Shown: one piece after another, positions 1 through 6,591 of the stretch
Layout of the letters: every line of letters starts with the position of its first letter
Position numbering within the stretch: the first letter of the stretch is position 1
Source of the DNA: JBGLNJ01 sp964353405
Lineage (GTDB): Bacteria; Chloroflexota; Anaerolineae; Fen-1058
Assembly (NCBI GenBank): GCA_964353405.1
Contig: CAYGWJ010000310.1
Location: 1-27,860, forward strand
Direction of reading: 5' to 3'
DNA length: 27,860 nucleotides
The notes under the pieces: generated by a model
What the model saw: only the letters and a program-made list of their open reading frames with translations
Database searches by the model: none
What the model was told of the DNA's origin: nothing
Translations under genes and position numbers: made by a program

Positions 1-28
1 TCCAAGCAAAAGCGACATTTGAACTGCT

Positions 29-106
29 GGTGTGACAAAATCTCGGCTGGCAAGAGGCAAAAACAGCTTGGATTTAGAACGCATGGTCTAGAGATTTTGT
101 CACACC
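29..106. repeat. 16-bp perfect inverted repeat at the 3' end of the HEAT gene
   Basis: GGTGTGACAAAATCTC (29-44) and its exact reverse complement (91-106) flank a 46-nt centre. The right arm lies inside the 3' end of the HEAT-repeat gene and encodes its residues GVTKS, so the gene's last dozen codons and stop come from this element. It could be a remnant of a small non-autonomous mobile element or a long-loop transcription end signal. There is no T-run, so a classical terminator is unlikely. Confidence 0.6.
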
Positions 107-424
107 TAATGTTGCGATGTCAACTTTGCCGGTACTCTGATCCTTGCCCGGTTGCCAACCAAGGCGATCCAGGGCCTGAGCGGCCGCCACACGCACGTCA
201 GAGTTTTTGTCTTTGAGGAAGATGGTGAGCGGCTCCATGGCCTGCGCATCGCGCATCTCCCGCAAAGCCCAGGTAGCAGACATCGCATCTCCCGTATCCA
301 CCAACGCCTGCGCTGCGGCCTTGCGCACGCTGCCATCCTTCTGGTAGCCCAGCGCCTTGATCAATCCCTTGACGTCGCGCTTGGCTTTCATCTTGTCAAC
401 ATTGGGTGGGCCAAAGAGTCCCAT
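74..424 (-). CDS. Small HEAT-repeat protein
   Basis: A 116-residue soluble protein with two HEAT/PBS-lyase-type helical repeats, at about residues 17-46 and 62-90. Each carries the DVR/SVR-x-AAAQAL signature typical of the family. Such proteins are protein-protein interaction scaffolds and have no catalytic residues. The ATG at 424 is preceded by a strong GGAAGGAGG ribosome site. The gene lies 36 bp downstream of the broken radical SAM gene on the same strand, so co-transcription is likely. In some bacteria HEAT proteins accompany modification enzymes, but here that is only inference. The last residues (TLGVTKSLDHAF) are translated from an inverted repeat and probably replace the original C-terminus. 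Confidence 0.75.
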   Translation of the reverse strand: MGLFGPPNVDKMKAKRDVKGLIKALGYQKDGSVRKAAAQALVDTGDAMSATWALREMRDAQAMEPLTIFLKDKNSDVRVAAAQALDRLGWQPGKDQSTGKVDIATLGVTKSLDHAF

Positions 425-460
425 GTCTGTTCCTCCTTCCGCGGTGTGAATGGTTTGGGT

Positions 461-1051
461 TTATCCCATTGTCGGCGGAGACTCTGGCAGTGGCAATCCC
501 GCCGCCAACCAGCGTTCCATCGTTACACCTAATGCTTCCGACGCGCCAAGCAGCAAGCTGCGCGCCCGTTCATGCAGTGCAGCGCAATCGGTTGGCGGTG
601 CGTTGGGGCTATCGCGGTTGCTCCACGCACGGCAAAAGCCGCCACACAGATAGCGCAGCGCGCAAGCGCGACATTGGCGGTTGCTATCCACCGTGACACG
701 CCGATACAAATCGTTGCGCTCAAGCACGGCGGCCAGTCCGTCGTCGAGCGCGTTGCCCAACGCGTGCTGGGCGTCGGTCAGCGCATAGCACGGAAAGCAC
801 TCGCCGCCCGGGCCAATGTAGAGGTTCATTCCCAGCCCGCAGGTTGAAGCAATGCGAGACTGGAGCGCGATAGCGTCTGCGTCGTCATCCAACGAAGAAT
901 CGAACTCAAGCCGCAGCGGCATGGCCGAGGCGCGGCCCAAAGGCAAAACGGGCTTGAAACGCACCGACACATCCAATTTCTGGCCCAATGCGCGCACTGC
1001 GTCGCCTTCCGGGCCGGCGGTTTGTTGTGCCGTGAGCGTGGCGGCGAGCAC
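461..1051 (-). pseudogene. Radical SAM/SPASM maturase, fragment 3 of 3 (second SPASM domain)
   Basis: This frame carries the end of the second radical SAM barrel and an auxiliary-cluster SPASM domain. Visible features are STCGLG, then GGECFPCYA, then QCRACALRYLCGGFCRAW, and a final Cys near PPTDC, a normal spacing for two extra 4Fe-4S clusters. No natural start is visible: the frame opens only inside a repeat at about 1055-1103. Joining QVVLAATLTAQQ from this frame to GAYARTVANL of the upstream frame restores a continuous protein. I therefore read it as the C-terminal piece of the gene starting at 2954 and not as an independent gene. Translation from the internal GTG at 1051 would give a protein without a radical SAM cysteine motif. 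Confidence 0.75.
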
Positions 1052-1059
1052 AACCTGGG

Positions 1060-1097
1060 AGAGACTCTTCGGGTTTTCCGAAACTCGAAGGGTCTCT
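1060..1097. repeat. Short inverted repeat at the frameshift in the radical SAM gene
   Basis: AGAGACTCTTCG (1060-1071) faces CGAAGGGTCTCT (1086-1097), 11 of 12 positions complementary, around a 14-nt centre. The words AGAGACCCTTCG and CGAAGA(G/A)TCTCT are shared with the 80-bp repeat at 2301-2380, so both belong to one dispersed family. The radical SAM reading frame changes here, so this insertion (about 48 bp with flanks) is the likely cause of the frameshift. Confidence 0.7.
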
Positions 1098-1421
1098 GTC
1101 AGCGCCCAAGTTCGCTACTGTGCGTGCATACGCACCCAGCCCGCGTCGAGCGTTGTGGCAGGTTTCATTGCCATCCACACTGACGACGATTTGATCGGCG
1201 CTGTGCGCCATTCGTTCCATCAACGCGGCGTTCAATGGATAGGCTAGATTGGTTCGCAAGACGACCTGCGTCGGCTTGATCTCGCCGCGCAAAGCCGCCA
1301 GCGCGTCCAACACCTCATCGCGGCGCGGGTGCGCCATCGGCTCGCCGCCCGTGATGACGGCTTTGCGGAATCCAGCTTGCGCAATCTCACGCACCAGTCG
1401 TGCGATGTCGTCTGGCTTGAG

Positions 1422-1448
1422 GTAGGACAAGTTGGCAACTTGTCCTAC
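1422..1448. repeat. 27-bp palindrome inside coding sequence (VGQVANLSY)
   Basis: Two perfect 12-nt arms, GTAGGACAAGTT (1422-1433) and AACTTGTCCTAC (1437-1448), flank a GGC centre. On the coding (minus) strand it reads VGQVANLSY, placed directly after the CxxxCxxC motif of the second radical SAM domain, where the family would normally run from CYASP straight into L-x-P-D-D. A degenerate copy in the same translated frame lies in murE at 18702-18728. Confidence 0.75.
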
Positions 1449-2300
1449 GGGCGACGCATAACAGTGATCGCAGGTCAGGTTGCAGGCGTAGGTGACGTGC
1501 AGGTAGGCATTGACCAACCCTTGTGATTGATGATCCAACTCGTTGCGGAGCGCAGTCAGGCTGCCCAACGCGCGCGTGTGATCGGTGACGAGTCCAGCGC
1601 GCTCCAGCTTTTGCACAGCGTCTGCAGGCGAATCGCTCACGGCCAGGGCCGCCGCCGCCGCCAGCTTGCGCGCCTGCTGTGTGACCTGCTGCGGGTGCGG
1701 CCCGCCGCGCATGAGGCGGAGGAGCTTGCCTTTACGCATCAGCCCATATTTGCTGGGGCCTTGCGACACCACGGCTTCGAGGTTCTCGGCTGAAAACACT
1801 TCTGTCAACGCGCGGTCGGTGATCGCGGCAAAGACTTGTTTGTAGGCCGGGCAGTGTGGATCGCGCAACGTCCCATCGAACCTCCCTGCGCTAGCCACAA
1901 GCGCATTGTAGGGGCAACCGCCCCGACAAAAATTCAGGTGTGCACAGTCGCCGCATTCCTCAGCGATGCGATCTTGCCGCGCCTTGAACATATGCCACGC
2001 GGGCGCTTGTGCGAGTGTCTCTATCGTAGGGCAATCGTGAACGTTTCCCAAGCGATATTCGGTCATGCCGATGAAACGCTGGCAAGAGTAGATCTCGCCA
2101 TCCGGCGCGACGGCCAGATATTCACCCAGGCAATCGCCAAACGTGCAAATCCCGCCGTGTCTGGCCGAGATGCTGCGGCACATCGAATCCAGTGTGCTGA
2201 TGCGTATTTTGTCCAGGTTCGCCAGGTAGCGATCGAGCATGTCCAGGAGCAATTGGCCGTGCGCTTGGGGGGAGAGAGGCCAGACATCACTCGCGGATGT

Positions 2301-2380
2301 GTCACCCTGAGCCGCGAAGCGGCGAAGGGTCTCTGCCCCGCGTGACAGAGATTCTTCGGCCCTGCGGGCCTCAGAATGAC
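2301..2380. repeat. 80-bp dispersed repeat with GTCAxxCTGA termini, inserted in frame
   Basis: The element begins GTCACCCTGA and ends TCAGAATGAC, whose complement is GTCATTCTGA, so its ends are imperfect terminal inverted repeats. Inside are two small perfect hairpins (CCGCGAAGCGG, GGCCCTGCGGGCC) and the pair AAGGGTCTCT / AGAGATTCTT. It lies in the radical SAM gene between the barrel end and the first SPASM domain without closing the frame. Terminal inverted repeats and size suggest a REP- or MITE-like element moved by a transposase elsewhere, which is inference. Confidence 0.7.
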
Positions 2381-2504
2381 AATACTGTGCGGCACTGGAA
2401 CGAGGGAGAGTTGGCAGCGCCGCGTGGATGGGAAAGCCCAATCCCTCGCGGACAAAGAAATCAAAAATCTCTTCCACGTGAGGCGCGGATTGGGCGGTGA
2501 AAGT

Positions 2505-2954
2505 TCAAATGCAGCCCACGTCAAGGCCATGCGCGCGGGCGCGCTCGATGCCCGCCATCGTGCGAGTAAAATAACCTTGGCCGCGCTGCGCGTCGTTGAT
2601 GGGCTCGGGACCATCCAGGCTGGTGCCGATGGAGACGCCGTACTCGCGGAAGAGGTCGCACAGCTCGTCGGTGAGTAGCCATAGGTTGCTTTGCATGGCA
2701 AAGCGCACTCGACGCGCAAGCCCATCGCGCAACAATGGCAATGCCATTTGGTAGAACTGAATGCCGGGGACGAGCGGCTCGCCGCCGTGAAAGGTAATTT
2801 CTAGAGGGTCTTTGCCGCCGAGCGTGTTTTGCCAACGCACCCCAGCATCAAGCGTGGCGCGCGTCATCGGCGGGCCGCCTGCATGGGGGCTAAAGCAATA
2901 GGCGCAACTGGCTGGGCAAGCCAGCGAGGGAACCAGCATCAGATGGCGCGACAT
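2505..2954 (-). pseudogene. Radical SAM/SPASM maturase, fragment 1 of 3 (first radical SAM domain)
   Basis: ATG 2954 is preceded by GGAGG at good distance. The protein opens with LVPSLACPASCAYCFSPH, whose CxxxCxYC triad binds the SAM-associated 4Fe-4S cluster. ITFHGGEPLVPG (the GGE-P motif) and IGTSLDGP follow. This is the anSME/peptide-maturase branch of radical SAM enzymes. The frame stops at a TGA (2505-2507) after GLDVGCI, yet the same frame continues at once with TFTAQSAPHVEEIFDFF, which aligns naturally with the barrel. The TGA is therefore a nonsense change, a sequencing error, or a recoded codon. No selenocysteine insertion hairpin was obvious just downstream. A hicBA pair lies immediately upstream. 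Confidence 0.8.
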
Positions 2955-3010
2955 GGGAACTGGCCTCCGTTCCCCGAAGCAATGACAAGACCAGGTCGCA
3001 AGAATGGTGG

Positions 3011-3036
3011 GGCGGCACGTTTTGCGCCGTGTCGCC
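3011..3036. other. Hairpin between hicA and the radical SAM gene
   Basis: GGCGGCACG (3011-3019) pairs with CGTGTCGCC (3028-3036) with one mismatch around an 8-nt loop. It sits directly after the hicA stop on the minus strand. There is no clear T-run, so it may be an mRNA-stabilising or weak termination structure. Confidence 0.4.
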
Positions 3037-3038
3037 CA

Positions 3039-3275
3039 TTACTTGGCTTGTTCGAGCAGTTGGAAATATCGCTCCCGATTTATTCCGGCTGTCGCCAAGT
3101 TCGATTGAATGTGCATCACCGGCACTTTTCGTGGACTGGTTTTGATGACTACAGGACGCAGCACACCTGGCTTGGTCATCACAATATGGTCGCCCTTTTG
3201 CCGACTGACAGTGAATCCGTCTAACTCAAACACTCGAATCAACATTCGGTAATCAACCGGCGTGATTTTAGGCAA
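3039..3275 (-). CDS. hicA: HicA-like toxin (YcfA family mRNA interferase)
   Basis: A 78-residue basic protein with the double-stranded-RNA-binding-like fold of HicA toxins. The pattern is an N-terminal helix, then GFTVSRQKGDHIVM with the presumed catalytic His30, then a strand and a C-terminal helix (GINRERYFQLLEQA). HicA proteins cut mRNA and are held inactive by HicB. Its ATG overlaps the end of the upstream hicB by 8 bp, which implies coupled translation. The order is antitoxin first, the reverse of the pair at 11382-11848. The family assignment is good. Whether it is an active toxin cannot be seen. Confidence 0.75.
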   Translation of the reverse strand: MPKITPVDYRMLIRVFELDGFTVSRQKGDHIVMTKPGVLRPVVIKTSPRKVPVMHIQSNLATAGINRERYFQLLEQAK

Positions 3276-3543
3276 GCACTGCCTCCAACCGATTGATTTG
3301 AACGGGTTGTCGGTAGAGCCATTTGTGCGGGGCCAATGGCTCGCGGTGATAACCGGCTTCTTCCAGCACTGCTTCCAGAGTACCCATACGCTGGCACTCT
3401 TCCAAAAACAGTGTGACGGCTTCTTGTAGACTGGCTAACGCCTCTTGAGTCGTGTCGCCAAAGCTAGAGACATTTAACTCTGGGCAAAGAGCTACAAATT
3501 GCCCATCTTCTTCAAATAATTGGGTTGTATAAGGTACCTGCAT
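3268..3543 (-). CDS. hicB: HicB-like antitoxin
   Basis: A 91-residue protein starting at ATG 3543 (AGGAG site 8 nt upstream). An ORF reaching further upstream to 3720 exists, but its extra residues look non-coding. The core FEEDGQFVALCPELN, followed by SSFGDTTQEALASLQEAVTLFLE, is the degenerate RNase-H-like fold of HicB/UPF0150. It lacks the helix-turn-helix or ribbon-helix-helix tail found in autoregulating HicB proteins, so it may neutralise HicA without acting as a repressor. It is followed by hicA with overlapping codons. Confidence 0.75.
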   Translation of the reverse strand: MQVPYTTQLFEEDGQFVALCPELNVSSFGDTTQEALASLQEAVTLFLEECQRMGTLEAVLEEAGYHREPLAPHKWLYRQPVQINRLEAVLA

Positions 3544-3613
3544 CGTCTCAACTCCTCTGAATGATTTTACATCCGCTTGCGGTTGTGGGCAAGAGACGAT
3601 GAGGTTGGACTTG

Positions 3614-4672
3614 TCATTCGATCCCGCCTCGCCTTCGCAACGCCAGGAGAAACGCGCGATACAACAGCGGGTTGTATACCCGGTCGAAAGCGCCAACGTA
3701 ACGCACAAGCCGCCCGCCAAAGCCGCGCTTGAAGCGGTACACGCCCCACAGCCCGTCGCTTCGATTCAGGTACTGCGCATCGAGTGTCGCTTCGTCTTCG
3801 TCCGGCACGCCCCACAGGTCATACGTGGCGCAGCCTTGCGACTTGGACCAGCGGATGGCTTCCCACTGCAAGGCGTGGTTGGGCATCCGCTCGCGGTGCG
3901 CGTCGCCTGACGCACCGTACATGTACCAGGCTTTGCTGCCGAAGGCAAAGGCCATGATGGCTGCAACCGGCTCGGGCTCGAGGCCAACCTCATGCACATC
4001 GGCGATGAGCAGCCTGGCCCAACCTCGCGGGACGAATAGCTCGAATGCAGCGCGATAGTATTCGGCGCTGTGGACGCCAAAGCCATCGCGCGCGCCAGTG
4101 ACTTGCGTCAGGGCGTAAAAGGCGGGCAGGTCGTCCACAGACCCTTCGCGCACGACAACGCCCTTGCGTGCCGCCAGCCGGATGTTGTAGCGCGTCTTTT
4201 GATGCATGGCCGCCAACAACTCGTCTTCCGTCTTGGTGAGGTCGAGCAGAATCGTGCAGTGCGGCTGGACAGAGGACGAAGGACGAAGGACGAGAGACGA
4301 CGGGCGCTCGAGTTCGCTACGCGTTGCTTCAATGTCCGGTTCAAGTTTGACAGCAAAGGCGCGGCGAGAGCGGCACAGCTCATCCATTCTCTCGAACAGC
4401 TTGGAGACGAGCGCCGCATCATCCCAATTCACCAGTGGGCCCTTGGGGATGTAGGCGAGCGTTGCCAGCCCAAGCGGCAAGCGGCGAAGGAGAACCGACG
4501 CGCCTGCGACCACCTGGCCGCTGTCGAGGACGGCCACGCGGCCTGCGTTCCATCCAAAGCGAGACTTGAGCGTGGCCCACGCGCTGGTTTGCAGGACATG
4601 CCCGTCGGTGCGACGCTCGACAAACGCATCCCAGGCGGCGTCGGAAAGATCATAGTCAACGTAGAAAGTCAT
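3614..4672 (-). CDS. FemABX-family aminoacyl/peptidyl transferase
   Basis: A 352-residue protein of the Fem family, which uses aminoacyl-tRNA to add amino acids to the peptidoglycan precursor peptide, in the cytoplasm at the membrane. It has two GNAT-like domains. Visible elements are LQTSAWATLKSRFGW, IPKGPLVNWDD, and MHQKTRYNIRLAARKGV, typical of the central Fem motif. WYMYGASGDAHRERMPNHAL and YDLWGVPDEDE lie in the second domain. The start ATG 4672 is chosen because it opens MTFYVDYDLSDAAWDAF and lies 7 nt from a TATAAT box; an upstream ATG (4756) would encode repeat DNA. A heptamer repeat has expanded a loop near residues 124-135. Family members differ in the amino acid added, so the donor is not known. 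Confidence 0.8.
   Translation of the reverse strand: MTFYVDYDLSDAAWDAFVERRTDGHVLQTSAWATLKSRFGWNAGRVAVLDSGQVVAGASVLLRRLPLGLATLAYIPKGPLVNWDDAALVSKLFERMDELCRSRRAFAVKLEPDIEATRSELERPSSLVLRPSSSVQPHCTILLDLTKTEDELLAAMHQKTRYNIRLAARKGVVVREGSVDDLPAFYALTQVTGARDGFGVHSAEYYRAAFELFVPRGWARLLIADVHEVGLEPEPVAAIMAFAFGSKAWYMYGASGDAHRERMPNHALQWEAIRWSKSQGCATYDLWGVPDEDEATLDAQYLNRSDGLWGVYRFKRGFGGRLVRYVGAFDRVYNPLLYRAFLLALRRRGGIE
4267..4301. repeat. (GGACGAA)n heptamer array inside the fem gene
   Basis: Five tandem 7-bp words: GGACAGA, GGACGAA, GGACGAA, GGACGAG, AGACGAC. On the coding (minus) strand they read as a Ser/Leu/Arg/Pro-rich stretch (SSLVLRPSSS) between two Fem motifs, a likely surface loop. A related GACGAxx array is intergenic at 18108-18142. 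Confidence 0.7.
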
Positions 4673-4678
4673 GCGCTC

Positions 4679-4707
4679 ATTATAAAGCGTAAAACGCAAA
4701 ACGTGAA
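4679..4707 (-). promoter_or_regulatory. Sigma-70-type promoter of the fem gene, probably leaderless
   Basis: On the minus strand TTCACG (4707-4702), 17 nt, then a perfect TATAAT (4684-4679). Only six nucleotides separate the -10 box from ATG 4672, so transcription should start at or next to the start codon, and no Shine-Dalgarno sequence precedes it. The -35 box is formed by the heptamer array at 4684-4711. Confidence 0.6.
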
Positions 4708-4711
4708 ACGT
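4684..4711. repeat. Intergenic heptamer array AAAACGT-type
   Basis: Four consecutive 7-bp words AAAGCGT, AAAACGC, AAAACGT, GAAACGT lie in the divergent gap between the fem gene and nuoA and supply the -35 region of the fem promoter. The rest of the 181-bp gap (4673-4853) holds the nuo promoter and an untranslated leader. Confidence 0.7.
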
Positions 4712-4747
4712 CGTGCGATGCGCGGCCAGCGCTGTGCAATTTGCCAC

Positions 4748-4776
4748 TTGCGACATGTGAGATTAGATGGTAAAAT
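4748..4776 (+). promoter_or_regulatory. Sigma-70-type promoter of the nuo cluster
   Basis: TTGCGA (4748-4753), a 17-nt spacer, and TAAAAT (4771-4776). Transcription would start near 4783, giving a leader of about 70 nt to the TTG start of nuoA. It is the only good promoter seen upstream of the respiratory genes. Confidence 0.55.
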
Positions 4777-4853
4777 TATGCCTCGTTGCCCAATCCCCGG
4801 CGCTTGTTCGTAAAAGTGTTATGACGGGCGACACAGTTCAAGGAGGCGCGACC

Positions 4854-5210
4854 TTGCTTCAAGATTTTGCTTTTGTCGGCATTTTCATCGTTGTTGCCAT
4901 CGCGCTGGCCGGTGGCCCACTGCTTTTGGCTTGGCTGTTGCGACCCGCCAAGCCCAACCCCATCAAATCATCCACTTACGAATGCGGCGTAGAGACCTAT
5001 GGCGATGCCTGGGTGCAGTTCAAGGTGCAATATTATATCTACGCCCTGGTGTTCGTCTTGTTCGACATCGAGTCGGTTTTCCTCTTCCCGTGGGCCGTCG
5101 TCTATAACCAACTCCCCTTGTTCGCCGTGCTGGAGATGGTGTTGTTTATCCTGATCCTGACCGGCGCTCTGGTCTATGCCTGGCGCAAGGGAGACCTGGA
5201 GTGGGTCTAG
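4854..5210 (+). CDS. nuoA: NADH-quinone oxidoreductase subunit A
   Basis: NuoA is a small membrane subunit at the junction between the peripheral and membrane arms of complex I. The family signature is clear: KSSTYECGVETYGDAWVQFKVQYYIYAL, given here in part as STYECGVET and FKVQYYIYALVFVLFDIE, with three membrane segments. The start is set at TTG 4854 because GGAGG lies exactly 7 nt before it and the product is then 118 residues, the usual length. Upstream ATG 4821 and the longer frame from 4767 would add non-homologous residues. The next gene is nuoH; nuoB, nuoC and nuoD, which usually follow, are missing, and a hairpin fills the gap. Confidence 0.92.
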   Translation: MLQDFAFVGIFIVVAIALAGGPLLLAWLLRPAKPNPIKSSTYECGVETYGDAWVQFKVQYYIYALVFVLFDIESVFLFPWAVVYNQLPLFAVLEMVLFILILTGALVYAWRKGDLEWV

Positions 5211-5231
5211 TTTTCTGGCCGGACGGCCTTT

Positions 5232-5262
5232 CGCCCCGCACCCATTTTTGGGCGTCGGGGCG
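5232..5262 (+). terminator. Terminator-like hairpin between nuoA and nuoH
   Basis: CGCCCCG (5232-5238) pairs with CGGGGCG (5256-5262), with further CCC/GGG pairing inside, followed by TTTGTTG. It lies where nuoB-D would be expected. It could attenuate transcription after nuoA, or be an mRNA-processing structure. The T-tract is weak, so full termination is doubtful. Confidence 0.4.
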
Positions 5263-5303
5263 TTTGTTGCGTTGAATCCCCTGATCCACACGGAGTGGGT
5301 GGA

Positions 5304-6578
5304 ATGAATGTCATTAACGATCCTTTTACCTGGCTGGCTGGACTGCTCATTAACTGGCTGAGCACCTTCATGCCCCCGGAGGGCGTGAACATCACGATGG
5401 CGGTGTTGCGCGCGGCGTTCCTGGGTATCTTTGCGCTCGTCATGTTCATGGTCATGACGTGGATCGAGCGCAAGGGTGTGGCGCGCATCCAGAACCGCAT
5501 CGGCCCGAACCTGGCCGGGCCGTGGGGCCTCTTGCAGCCGCTGGCCGATGGCGTCAAGGCGCTGACGAAGGAAGACATCACGCCGGATCACGCCGACCGT
5601 CTCGTCTACAACATCGCGCCCATTCTCAGCGCTGCAGCAGCAATGATTGTGTTTGCCGCTATCCCGTTCGGGCCGGGGCTGATCGGCGCCGATATCAACA
5701 TCGGTATATTTTACATCCTGGCGGTCAGCGGCCTGGGCGTCCTGGCTATCCTGCTGGCGGGCTGGAGCTCGAACAACAAGTACGCGCTGTTGGGCGGTTT
5801 TCGCGTGGTGGCTCAACTGGTGAGCTACGAGGTGCCGCATGTGTTGTCTATCGTGGCGCCGGTGATGTTGGCCGGTTCGCTCTCGCTGGTGACGATCGTG
5901 GAAAAACAGCCGGTTTGGTTCATCCTCGTCCTGCCCGCGTCGGCCGTCATCGTGATGCTCTCCGGCATGGCCGAGGTGGGCCGCAGCCCGTTCGACTTGC
6001 TCGACGCCGAGTCCGAAATCATCGCCGGTCACCACATCGAGTACAGCGGCATGAAGTTCGCGCTGTTCTTTCTGGCCGAGTACGTTCACGCGTTTGGTGT
6101 GTCCTGCATCGTGACAGCGCTCTTCCTCGGCGGTTGGCGCGGCCCGGACATTGCAGGTGTGACGGTTCCCTGGCTGTGGTTCTTTATCAAGGCGATTTTG
6201 CTGTTCAACATCATGGTGTGGGCGCGCGGGACGCTGCCGCGCTTGCGGATTGACCAACTGATGGCGTTTAGCTGGAAGTTCCTTGTGCCGCTCTCGTTGG
6301 CGAATCTTGTCGTCGTGCCGCTGGCTGACCGGCTGGCCCAGGGATTGGGTTTGTCGTACGGGTCGTGGCCGTGGGCGCTGGTAATGCTGGCGTTCAACAT
6401 GGCGATGATCTGGGTGGCGTTCGCGTTGGTGGGCGCAGCCGGACGGCGCGCGCGCATGGCGGTGCAAGCGCCAGCCGAGTCGCACGACGAGTCCGTGCAT
6501 GGTGGCGAGCATGCATTGGCGCACGACGTCGAAGTGGGGCATGCGCCTGCGGCGGCCGGCGCGCACACTAGTCCGTAA
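5304..6578 (+). CDS. nuoH: NADH-quinone oxidoreductase subunit H
   Basis: NuoH forms the quinone chamber of complex I with the hydrophilic NuoB/NuoD, and connects it to the proton-pumping modules. Conserved landmarks are TWIERKGVARIQNRIGPN near the N-terminus, the acidic loop EVGRSPFDLLDAESEIIAG, and GHHIEYSGMKFALFFLAEY, all in a protein with about eight membrane helices. ATG 5304 (GGAG 8 nt upstream) is preferred to GTG 5295. At 424 residues it is longer than most NuoH because of a hydrophilic His-rich C-terminal tail (SHDESVHGGEHALAHDVEV and so on). nuoI, normally next, is absent and nuoJ follows after 13 bp. Confidence 0.93.
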   Translation: MNVINDPFTWLAGLLINWLSTFMPPEGVNITMAVLRAAFLGIFALVMFMVMTWIERKGVARIQNRIGPNLAGPWGLLQPLADGVKALTKEDITPDHADRLVYNIAPILSAAAAMIVFAAIPFGPGLIGADINIGIFYILAVSGLGVLAILLAGWSSNNKYALLGGFRVVAQLVSYEVPHVLSIVAPVMLAGSLSLVTIVEKQPVWFILVLPASAVIVMLSGMAEVGRSPFDLLDAESEIIAGHHIEYSGMKFALFFLAEYVHAFGVSCIVTALFLGGWRGPDIAGVTVPWLWFFIKAILLFNIMVWARGTLPRLRIDQLMAFSWKFLVPLSLANLVVVPLADRLAQGLGLSYGSWPWALVMLAFNMAMIWVAFALVGAAGRRARMAVQAPAESHDESVHGGEHALAHDVEVGHAPAAAGAHTSP

Positions 6579-6591
6579 AGCGGAGTTTCGT

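Larger units (their letters stand above)
906..2477 (-). pseudogene. Radical SAM/SPASM maturase, fragment 2 of 3 (first SPASM plus second radical SAM domain)
   Basis: The frame is in phase with fragment 1 and is open from directly after its TGA (2504) downward; GTG 2477 is only the first possible start. It holds an anSME-like SPASM region (GGICTFGDC, GEIYSCQRF, then EECGDCAHLNFCRGGCPYNA and DPHCPAYK). A linker follows, then a second radical SAM domain with HVTYACNLTCDHCYASP (CxxxCxxC for the 4Fe-4S cluster and SAM) and ITGGEPMAHP. Two in-frame repeats sit inside: 2301-2380, translated as roughly CHSEARRAEESLSRG and onward, and 1422-1448, translated as VGQVANLSY. After VANL the frame runs into a third repeat, and the last 60 or so codons (to 906) are out of register. 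Two radical SAM/SPASM units in one chain suggest a RiPP-type peptide or protein maturase. The substrate is not visible. Confidence 0.75.

Noticed and set aside
2505..2507. Selenocysteine codon
   Set aside because: No clear SECIS-like hairpin directly downstream and the gene has another break; nonsense mutation or error is simpler.
5232..5262. Full transcription terminator after nuoA
   Set aside because: The T-run is short and interrupted; kept only as a terminator-like hairpin because nuoH has no obvious promoter of its own.
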